Below, in pieces: positions 1 through 4,268 of a stretch of 5,005 nucleotides of DNA. A program made the translations under genes and the position numbers. The stretch's first letter is position 1. Every line of letters starts with the position of its first letter. Origin of the DNA: JBGTLW01 sp041743835 (GTDB lineage: Bacteria > Planctomycetota > Phycisphaerae > Phycisphaerales > Phycisphaeraceae); NCBI GenBank assembly GCA_041743835.1, contig JBGTLW010000194.1, forward strand, positions 1 through 5,005, read 5' to 3'. The notes under the pieces were generated by a model, which searched no databases, was not told the origin of the DNA, and saw only the letters and a program-made list of their open reading frames with translations.

Positions 1-1
1 G

Positions 2-661
2 GTGACCCCGCCCCCGCCCGCCGACGCCGAGCGCCGTGAAGCCGCCACCCCCGAGTCCAAGCCCACCCACGAGAACACCGACCGCAAGGGCGAGCCCGAG
101 CGCCGGTGGGGTGATGGCGAGCGTGGCCCCATGAATCTGCCCCGGCTAAGCGACGAGGATGTGGCCGAGATCCTCGCCTTGATCGATGAGCTGGACCCCG
201 ACCTCGCCGAGCGCCTCCGCGTGCTGCGGACCGAGGAGCCCAGCCGATTCGACCGCGAACTCGCCCGCCGCTACCCCCGCTACATCTGGCTGCTGCGCAT
301 CAAGCGCTTCGACCCCGCCATGTACGAGCTGCGCGTTGAGGATGTCAAGCACGCAGCCCGGACGCAGCGATTGGCCAGGCAATACCACGCCGAGCAAGCA
401 AACCCCGAGGCCGCCGCCGCGCTGCGCAAGGAGCTTGAGGCCGAGGTGGCCGCTCACTTTGCCTTGCGTCAGAAGATCAGAGCCGCGGAACTCGAACGCC
501 TCGAGCGCCGCCTCGAAGAGCTCCGCGCCCAGCTCCGCGAACAGGCCGAGGACCACGACGCCCAGGTCCAGGCCCACCTTGAGAAACTCTTGGAAAAGCC
601 CGACACCCCCGCGGACGACAGCCCCCCACAAAACACCGCATCTCAAGACCAAGACCAGTAA
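2..661 (+). CDS. Charged coiled-coil protein of planctomycete type, probably 5'-truncated by the window edge
   Basis: The frame is open from the left edge to a TAA at 659-661 (219 codons shown). The true start may lie outside the window; GTG at 2 and ATG at 131 are the candidates inside it. Residues 1-43 are a Pro/Glu/Arg-rich, low-complexity linker. From residue 44 (MNLPRLSDEDVAEILALIDEL) a helical part begins, with the segments DPDLAERLRVLR and YPRYIWLLRIKRFDPAMYELR. Residues about 135-200 form a long amphipathic coiled coil rich in Ala, Glu, Leu and Arg (ELERLERRLEELRAQLREQ). The tail is acidic and Gln-rich. I recall similar proteins in planctomycetes, often with an N-terminal signal or membrane segment before such a linker, which would fit truncation. 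No catalytic motif is visible and the function is unknown. Codon use is strongly G/C-ending, as in the other native genes. The reading frame is convincing; the function is not assignable. Confidence 0.8.
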   Translation: MTPPPPADAERREAATPESKPTHENTDRKGEPERRWGDGERGPMNLPRLSDEDVAEILALIDELDPDLAERLRVLRTEEPSRFDRELARRYPRYIWLLRIKRFDPAMYELRVEDVKHAARTQRLARQYHAEQANPEAAAALRKELEAEVAAHFALRQKIRAAELERLERRLEELRAQLREQAEDHDAQVQAHLEKLLEKPDTPADDSPPQNTASQDQDQ

Positions 662-769
662 CCGCAGGCCGCGCAACTTTTCTCACGCAATCACACCGCG
701 TTAATCACCAGCCTATCGCACCCAAAGCCGAGAGATCGCCATCCCTCCGCCCCCCCACCGATGCGATCC

Positions 770-970
770 CCCTTGCCCCGCCCGCTCGGCTACCACATCC
801 GGCCCGGCAAGCACGACCTCACCGCGGAGGACTGGGACCGTTTCATGGACTTCGCACACCAGCGATGGAACAGATCGCCCAGCCCCGCGCGCGCTGAGCA
901 CGGCGCCACGCAGCTTCCACAACGCGGATCACACCACCCCCGACAAAAGCAAGCGAGCCCAAGCCCCTGA
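770..970 (+). pseudogene. C-terminal remnant of an alpha/beta-hydrolase (CE15/acetyl-xylan-esterase-like)
   Basis: In an open frame from 662 to the TGA at 968-970, the segment from about 773 to 868 encodes PRPLGYHIRPGKHDLTAED followed by WDRFMDFAHQRWN. This pattern (aromatic-His-x-Arg-x-Gly-x-His-Asp then Asp-Trp-x-x-Phe-x-Asp-Phe-Ala) resembles, from memory, the extreme C-terminus of glucuronoyl-esterase-like and related bacterial alpha/beta-hydrolases, where the His after Gly-Lys would be the catalytic histidine. Everything upstream that such an enzyme needs (nucleophile elbow, acid residue) is missing. The residues before 770 and after 870 are low-complexity Pro/Ser/Arg sequence. An ATG at 761 could start a 69-residue peptide, but no ribosome-binding site precedes it. 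I read it as a decayed gene end. The family assignment is tentative, and a genuine small protein is the alternative. Confidence 0.4.
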
Positions 971-989
971 ATCGTGTGGGATACTGTAA

Positions 990-1008
990 GGCGAGCCTGC
1001 CGCTCGCC
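990..1008. repeat. GC-rich hairpin in the leader before the ADP-ribosylglycohydrolase gene
   Basis: GGCGAGC (990-996) pairs perfectly with GCTCGCC (1002-1008) across the 5-base loop CTGCC. No T-tract follows, so an intrinsic terminator is unlikely. It lies 28 bases before the ATG at 1037, in untranslated sequence that belongs to neither neighbouring gene. It may be a member of a dispersed intergenic repeat family or a leader structure; only one copy is present here. Confidence 0.45.
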
Positions 1009-1036
1009 CGCAACCCTTCACAACAGCACAACGCCT

Positions 1037-2500
1037 ATGTCGCACACCCCACAAACCAGCGTATCGCGTCCCCTTTCACGCCGTGAGCAATGGGTCAATC
1101 ACTTCGCCTGGCTCGACGGTTGTGATCCACGCATCGAGTTGCAGCAGGCGCGGGATGAGGGCCGCGACCTGGGTGAGGTGGAAGCCGCGATGCAGCGTCT
1201 GATCGCGGTGCCACCGCCGGACGACCACTGGGTGCTTCACTTGGGCGGCGATCGGGATGAGGTGTGGCTGGCGGAGGCCGCAGCTTTGGTGGATGCGGTG
1301 CAGGCGCTGCCGATCCGCGCCGATTACACCTACCACGAACCGAGCGATCTGGCGGGTATCCACGCGGCACGCCCGCAGCATGGCCCGGCCGTGCCGCGCT
1401 ACACCGGCTCCGCAGAGGACTTGGGCGCCCGCATCCTTGGCGGTGTGCTGGGGCGATTCTGTGGCTGCCTGCTGGGCAAGCCCGTCGAGGGCTACACGCG
1501 CCAAAGCATCCGCGTGTTTGCACAGGAAACCGGCAACTGGCCGCTGCGGTTCTATTGGTCCCGGCCCGACACGCAGCAGCAAGCCCGCATCGCCGCAGCC
1601 AAGCCAAGCCATCTGCCCTCGCAACGACTCACGGGCCAGTACGCCGGCGAAATCACCGCGATGGCCGGCGATGACGACGTGAACTACACCGTCACGGGGC
1701 ACGAGATCGTCAAGCAGTTCGGCTCAGCTTTCACACCCGATGACGTCGGCCGCTACTGGCTGGAGAACATCCCGCTGGCGCACACATGCACCGCAGAGCG
1801 TGCGGCCTACCGAAACCTTGCCAACGGCATCGTGCCGCCCGGCAGCGCAACTCATCGCAACCCCTTCCGCGAGTGGATCGGGGCGCAGATACGTGCCGAT
1901 TACTTCGGCTACGCGAACCCCGGCGACCCGCAACGAGCCGCGGAATGGGCATGGCGCGATGCCTCGATCAGCCACGTCCGCAACGGGATCTATGGCGAGA
2001 TGTGGGTCGCGGCGATGATCGCAGCCGCGTATGTCCTCGACGATTGGGAGCAGGTCATCCGGGCCGGCCTCGACCAGGTCCCCAGCCGCTGCCGACTCGC
2101 ACAGGACGTCGGTCGCGTGCGCGACTTGTATCGCGCAGGCGTGACGTGGGAGCAGGCCGCCGAAGCCATCCACCAGCAATGGAACGAGTCGGACCAGCAC
2201 AACTGGTGCCACACCAACACCAACGCCCAGGTGGTCGTGCTGGCGCTGCTCTGGGGTGAGGATGACTACGAACAAACAATCACCCGCGCGGTGATGCCGG
2301 GGTTTGATACCGACTGCAACGGCGCGACCAGCGGGAGCCTGTGGGGGGTCATGCATGGGGCGGACGCGATCCCCACCAAGTGGACCAGCCCGCTCAACGA
2401 CCGTGGCGTGTCGAGCATCGGCGATTGGCGGAGTTACAAGATCACTGACTTGGCCGCAGCCATGACCGCAACCGCCCTGAAGCACCGCCCCCCCGTTTAG
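1037..2500 (+). CDS. ADP-ribosylglycohydrolase family protein (ARH/DraG fold)
   Basis: This 487-residue protein belongs to the ADP-ribosylglycohydrolase superfamily (Pfam PF03747). These are usually cytoplasmic, Mg-dependent enzymes that remove ADP-ribose from proteins or small molecules. The all-helical domain starts near residue 130 with GGVLGRFCGCLLGKPVEG (135-152). It continues with the acidic metal-site segment AGDDDVNYT (210-218), NPFREWIGAQIRADYFGY (about 276-293), ISHVRNGIYGEMWVAAMIAA (310-330), HTNTNAQVVVLALLWG (392-407) and the C-terminal signature DTDCNGATSGS (424-434), whose two Asp are the expected second metal ligands. All blocks are in order, so it looks intact. The first 130 residues are a subfamily extension without motifs I can name. 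The ATG at 1037 is preferred over an in-frame GTG at 974, because the latter would translate the hairpin at 990-1008. No Shine-Dalgarno sequence precedes either. No ADP-ribosyltransferase is nearby, so the substrate is unknown. The last codons and the TAG stop are supplied by an intergenic repeat. Confidence 0.9.
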   Translation: MSHTPQTSVSRPLSRREQWVNHFAWLDGCDPRIELQQARDEGRDLGEVEAAMQRLIAVPPPDDHWVLHLGGDRDEVWLAEAAALVDAVQALPIRADYTYHEPSDLAGIHAARPQHGPAVPRYTGSAEDLGARILGGVLGRFCGCLLGKPVEGYTRQSIRVFAQETGNWPLRFYWSRPDTQQQARIAAAKPSHLPSQRLTGQYAGEITAMAGDDDVNYTVTGHEIVKQFGSAFTPDDVGRYWLENIPLAHTCTAERAAYRNLANGIVPPGSATHRNPFREWIGAQIRADYFGYANPGDPQRAAEWAWRDASISHVRNGIYGEMWVAAMIAAAYVLDDWEQVIRAGLDQVPSRCRLAQDVGRVRDLYRAGVTWEQAAEAIHQQWNESDQHNWCHTNTNAQVVVLALLWGEDDYEQTITRAVMPGFDTDCNGATSGSLWGVMHGADAIPTKWTSPLNDRGVSSIGDWRSYKITDLAAAMTATALKHRPPV

Positions 2501-2518
2501 CCGCGGGTTTCCCCCGCG
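2489..2518. repeat. Palindromic repeat copy 1, overlapping a stop codon
   Basis: CCCCCCGTTTAGCCGCGGG (2489-2507) recurs exactly at 2555-2573. Its 3' part forms a hairpin: CGCGGG (2502-2507) pairs with CCCGCG (2513-2518) around the loop TTTCC. The TAG inside GTTTAGCCG is the stop codon of the ADP-ribosylglycohydrolase gene, and the preceding codons give its last residues PPV. There is no T-tract; it could impede transcription, but it is not a classical terminator. Confidence 0.7.
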
Positions 2519-2554
2519 TCCCCATCGAAACAACGCACCCCACCCCGTGCCCAT

Positions 2555-2585
2555 CCCCCCGTTTAGCCGCGGGCGTCCGCCCGCG
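2555..2585. repeat. Palindromic repeat copy 2
   Basis: This is a second exact copy of the 19-base CCCCCCGTTTAGCCGCGGG motif (2555-2573). It continues into a stronger hairpin: CGCGGGC (2568-2574) pairs with GCCCGCG (2579-2585) across the loop GTCC. The core is shared with the copy at 2489, but the loop and second arm differ while still complementing the stem, so pairing is preserved rather than simple sequence. The two copies are 66 bases apart in direct orientation. Confidence 0.7.
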
Positions 2586-2588
2586 CTG

Positions 2589-2711
2589 GCCCCGCCCCAT
2601 GAAGCCGACCCCGCCGTCGACCCCCAGTGCGAGGCCGTTGGCGGCCATGAAGTGGTTGACCCCCGTCCACGAGGTGGGCTCGGCCGTCTGCTTGAGCAGA
2701 GAACGCGTCAT
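2589..2711 (-). pseudogene. Possible remnant of an unidentified GC-rich gene
   Basis: On the - strand, from the ATG at 2711 leftward, the frame reads MTRSLLKQTAEPTSWTGVN and then HFMAANGLALGVDGGVGFMG. Third positions are almost all G or C, as in the native genes. The frame then runs into the repeat at 2555-2585 and through to 2442, antisense to the end of the ADP-ribosylglycohydrolase gene, which cannot be authentic. I do not recognise the sequence. It may be a broken gene fragment or chance high-GC openness; the + strand has a competing short frame over part of this stretch. Confidence 0.2.
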
Positions 2712-2793
2712 GGTTGAGCCTCGACGACAGCCTCCGCGCCCGCCCGCGAGATGGAGCTGCAACTGAAGGTGTTGATCCATGATGTGCTGATCG

Positions 2794-3177
2794 TCAGACG
2801 CTGCGCATAAAGCGGGTTGCAACAGAGCCGGAGCGTCCCCGTTTCGATACTCTAGTTTTGTATAAACGTAGTATCAGTGATATGACGCAAACGATCACGC
2901 TTCCAGTTAGGCAGCCGGTGCCGAAGGCAGCAGTCCCCAAAGCAGTACGTACCGAAGGGTTACCATACATTTGAGACTGATCCATCTCAAGCCAATGATG
3001 TACAAAGAAAATCACGGCGACGGCCAACACACCCGAACCCAGGCAAACTACGCTATTCCAGCCAATCGAAAAGCTCTTGAGCGACAGACTGCAAACTATA
3101 AGAATCAACATTGCAAAAACGAACATCGCGATTCCGCCGATGAATAGTATCTCAAAGGTCAGACCTATAAACATCAT
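2794..3177 (-). CDS. Small three-helix membrane protein of unknown function in a low-GC island
   Basis: The 127-residue product has three hydrophobic segments: residues about 7-30 (EILFIGGIAMFVFAMLILIV), 42-62 (VVCLGSGVLAVAVIFFVHHW) and 81-105 (AAFGTGCLTGSVIVCVISL). A polar loop HHWLEMDQSQMYGNPSV lies between helices two and three. I recognise no family. Two ATG codons stand in tandem at 3175-3177 and 3172-3174; no clear Shine-Dalgarno sequence precedes them, and a promoter-like pair lies upstream at 3204-3235. The final 18 codons are odd: residues 110-116 (VSKRGRS) are encoded by the hairpin repeat at 2830-2850, and the remainder by GC-rich DNA outside the island. The original C-terminus has apparently been replaced by the junction. 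Base composition of the island is about 42% GC, unlike the surrounding genes. It is a likely real gene or a recent remnant of one. Confidence 0.6.
   Translation of the reverse strand: MMFIGLTFEILFIGGIAMFVFAMLILIVCSLSLKSFSIGWNSVVCLGSGVLAVAVIFFVHHWLEMDQSQMYGNPSVRTALGTAAFGTGCLTGSVIVCVISLILRLYKTRVSKRGRSGSVATRFMRSV
2830..2850 (-). repeat. REP-like hairpin repeat, copy 1 (left border of island 1)
   Basis: Read on the - strand this is GTATCGAAAC followed by GGGGACGCTCC. It matches the 23-base consensus over 21 bases; the outer two stem bases are changed (CC at 2828-2829 where GG is expected). The consensus forms a 5-base stem GGGGA/TCCCC with a 3-base loop preceded by GTAT and a short linker, like REP elements with a conserved 5' tetranucleotide. 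Its GTATC end faces right, into the island. Confidence 0.85.
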
Positions 3178-3203
3178 AATTATTTTGTGATAAATTCGGT
3201 TTT

Positions 3204-3235
3204 GTTATACAAAGTCATTTTGATCGTGTTGCCAA
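3204..3235 (-). promoter_or_regulatory. Candidate promoter for the membrane-protein gene
   Basis: On the - strand, TTGGCA (3230-3235) resembles a -35 box. TATAAC (3204-3209) resembles a -10 box, with a 20-base spacer, or 18 bases if TGTATA (3206-3211) is used. It would start transcription shortly before the ATG at 3177. Spacing is imperfect and the region is AT-rich, so chance matches are likely. If real, the island carries its own promoter. Confidence 0.3.
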
Positions 3236-3314
3236 CATCACTTAGACAAATCGACTTAAGCAAACTTTGATGCAATGTCTATGGTAGAGTTCCGGACACT
3301 TTACTGCAATCAAG

Positions 3315-3337
3315 GTATCGAAACGGGGACGCTCCCC
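3315..3337 (+). repeat. REP-like hairpin repeat, copy 2 (right border of island 1)
   Basis: This is a full 23-base copy on the + strand: GTATCGAAAC at 3315-3324, then the stem-loop GGGGA CGC TCCCC at 3325-3337. It is identical to copy 4 over all 23 bases and inverted relative to copy 1. Seven T residues follow directly (3338-3344), which gives it the look of a rho-independent terminator for + strand transcripts, although no + strand gene precedes it. Confidence 0.9.
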
Positions 3338-3440
3338 TTTTTTTCTCATGGTGTCGTACTCCTCGGTGTTCGGGGACGGGCGTGGTAGTTCACACCCAAA
3401 GTACGCCGCCGTTTTCAATTCGTCATCCACAACATTCAGT
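3338..3440. other. Unassigned stretch between island 1 and the IS fragment
   Basis: On the - strand from a GTG at 3430 this encodes DDELKTAAYFGCELPRPSP then NTEEYDTMRKK before running into the repeat (GERPRFDT) and on into island 1 to a stop at 3242. I do not recognise the peptide. A stop lies just upstream in the same frame (3440-3442), and the frame crosses a repeat border, so I do not call it a gene. Composition is intermediate between the island and the native genes. It could be the remains of whatever sequence truncated the IS element. Confidence 0.4.
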
Positions 3441-3594
3441 CATACCTCTCCATCCCGCCGTACCTGCTCCGCCACTTGTAAAACGTCGCGGCGCTGATCC
3501 CGTGCTCACGGCAGATATCCGCGACCTTGAGGCCCGCATCCTGCTGCCGGAGGATCGATACGATCTGCGATTCACTGAACTTGCTCATCTTCAT
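3436..3594 (-). pseudogene. IS3-family transposase OrfA, truncated
   Basis: From the ATG at 3594 the - strand encodes MKMSKFSESQIVSILRQQ then DAGLKVADICREHGISAAT and FYKWRSRYGGM. This is the N-terminal helix-turn-helix of IS3/IS911-type OrfA (HTH_Tnp_1, PF01527), which binds the element's terminal repeats. A good Shine-Dalgarno sequence, AAGGAG (complement of 3602-3607), stands 7 bases before this ATG, which decides the start. Homology stops after Gly-Gly-Met; three unrelated residues and a TGA at 3436 follow. Intact OrfA proteins are roughly 90-100 residues, with a leucine zipper after this point, and are followed by the OrfB integrase; both are missing. Only 52 codons remain, so the element is dead. 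Confidence 0.85.
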
Positions 3595-3669
3595 CAAAAG
3601 GCTCCTTGGGTAAGGGGATTCTAACGGGAGCCTCTGCTTTTGAATGAGTGGATTTGAGGGGGGATTACA
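3441..3669 (-). mobile_element. IS3-family insertion sequence fragment (left end plus partial orfA)
   Basis: On the - strand the fragment begins at TGTAATCCCCCC (3669 leftward). This is a plausible terminal inverted-repeat start, because host-like sequence matching the RAYT gene start ends exactly beside it at 3670. It then covers about 75 bases of leader with the Shine-Dalgarno sequence, and the first 48 or so codons of orfA. The break at about 3441-3447 is inferred from loss of homology to known OrfA. The opposite end is absent, so no target duplication can be checked. Confidence 0.7.
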
Positions 3670-3693
3670 CCATGCCGTCCACGCTACAACGCC
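3670..3693 (-). pseudogene. Start fragment of a second RAYT gene copy
   Basis: These 24 bases match 4982-5005 with one difference (C at 3681 where the intact gene has T at 4993), so the first codon reads GTG rather than ATG. The matching segment is the translation start of the RAYT gene and the 11 bases before it. Similarity ends at the IS3 end at 3669, indicating that the IS inserted after the first few codons. The match may extend rightward through 3712, but the intact copy's counterpart lies outside the window. Confidence 0.7.
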
Positions 3694-3712
3694 TCGCAAC
3701 CCGCGTCAAAAC

Positions 3713-3735
3713 GGGGAGCGTCCCAGTTTCGATAC
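3713..3735 (-). repeat. REP-like hairpin repeat, copy 3 (left border of island 2)
   Basis: This is a 23-base copy on the - strand with one mismatch to copies 2 and 4 (A at 3725 instead of C), which breaks one end of the stem. Its GTATC end faces right, into island 2. It stands about 20 bases upstream of the RAYT start fragment, so it would be the upstream flank of that lost RAYT copy. Confidence 0.88.
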
Positions 3736-3739
3736 TCCC

Positions 3740-3773
3740 GATACTTGACACCTCTCCCCATTTCTTTTTTCAC
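3740..3773 (-). repeat. Degenerate relative of the hairpin repeat with an A-rich lead-in
   Basis: On the - strand, GTGAAAAAAGAAAT precedes GGGGAGAGGTGTCAAGTATC. The start GGGGAG and the end GTATC match the reverse-complement form of the hairpin repeat, but the centre differs and the stem is lost. An A-run also precedes GGGGAG at copy 2 when read on the - strand. It may be a diverged copy or a different repeat subtype placed next to copy 3. Confidence 0.35.
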
Positions 3774-3783
3774 TTTTCTGCCA

Positions 3784-4218
3784 CTATGGCTTGAAGGCAT
3801 ACTCTCCTTTAATATTTAATGCTATAATTTCCTTTTTTCGTAGCAACCTCTGCATGCGTAGGTGATAGCCTAACCCGTCATACGGCAAATCATATCTGTG
3901 CCCGCCTCCCCGCATGTCATGTTGCCGCCAAGACACGATCAAGAATCCGCCATTTTCTTTGTACTCTAGCGTTTCTAGGACTTTCTTAATTCCATGCTCG
4001 CCAGTTCCCATAGGAACTTCGTCCAAGTAAAATTTGGCCTTATCTGGATCGCCAAGTCCGTTATAGTCTTCCCATCGCAGAACATAAATATCATATATAT
4101 CATGCCCATACAGGCTAGGGGAAACGCTGTCGCGGCACGTGCTACATGATGCGCATGTCAACACTGCTGCGAGCATAAGGCAGCGTTTGACAATCATCTT
4201 TATGCTATTTGTCCGCAT
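3784..4218 (-). CDS. Small probable lipoprotein of unknown function in a low-GC island
   Basis: From the ATG at 4218 the product has 144 residues. The N-terminus MRTNSIKMIVKRC is basic, followed by the hydrophobic LMLAAVLTCASC. It ends in a Cys-rich stretch (CASCSTC) that resembles a lipoprotein signal with an imperfect lipobox (Ala-Ser-Cys preceded by Cys rather than Leu). The mature part includes DIYDIYVLRWEDYNGLGDP, KAKFYLDEVPMGTGEHG, IKKVLETLEYKENGGFLIVS and RYDLPYDGLGYHLRMQRLLR. I recognise no family. GAGAAG stands 6 bases before this ATG. ATG 4224 and ATG 4197 are alternatives, and the frame is open back to 4350 through the repeat, which I do not believe is translated. Only 22 bases separate the start from repeat copy 4, so it lacks room for its own promoter inside the island. 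It could be co-transcribed with the RAYT gene ending 50 bases upstream. Local GC is about 45%. Confidence 0.65.
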   Translation of the reverse strand: MRTNSIKMIVKRCLMLAAVLTCASCSTCRDSVSPSLYGHDIYDIYVLRWEDYNGLGDPDKAKFYLDEVPMGTGEHGIKKVLETLEYKENGGFLIVSWRQHDMRGGGHRYDLPYDGLGYHLRMQRLLRKKEIIALNIKGEYAFKP

Positions 4219-4240
4219 AATCATCTTCTCGTTGGTGGGG

Positions 4241-4263
4241 GTATCGAAACGGGGACGCTCCCC
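4241..4263 (+). repeat. REP-like hairpin repeat, copy 4 (right border of island 2)
   Basis: This is a full 23-base copy identical to copy 2 and inverted relative to copy 3: GTATCGAAAC at 4241-4250 and the stem-loop GGGGA CGC TCCCC at 4251-4263. It lies between the RAYT stop codon (4269-4271) and the lipoprotein gene, so it sits in any shared transcript as a short hairpin. Position next to a RAYT gene is typical of REP elements. Confidence 0.9.
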
Positions 4264-4268
4264 GTATT

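Noticed and set aside
186..704. Long + strand open frame overlapping the coiled-coil gene
   Set aside because: It is Ser/Pro/Arg-rich with no motif, and is the out-of-frame shadow expected from high-GC codon use; the overlapping frame has clear helical periodicity.
974..1036. Upstream GTG start for the ADP-ribosylglycohydrolase
   Set aside because: It would translate the 990-1008 hairpin into a 21-residue extension with no ribosome site; the ATG at 1037 is simpler.
1076..2554. Several long - strand open frames antisense to the ADP-ribosylglycohydrolase
   Set aside because: The sense frame has all family motifs in order; the antisense frames are Arg/Ala/His-rich without motifs.
3242..3430. 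62-residue - strand frame running through repeat copy 2
   Set aside because: It crosses an island border and changes composition half way; most likely repeat read-through.
2812..3704. GCGGGTTGC at 2812 and its reverse complement at 3696, each close to a repeat copy
   Set aside because: Nine bases only, and in opposite orientation relative to the repeats; chance is enough to explain it.
2830..4263. CRISPR array interpretation of the four repeats
   Set aside because: Copies are hundreds of bases apart, alternate in orientation and enclose genes; no regular spacers exist.
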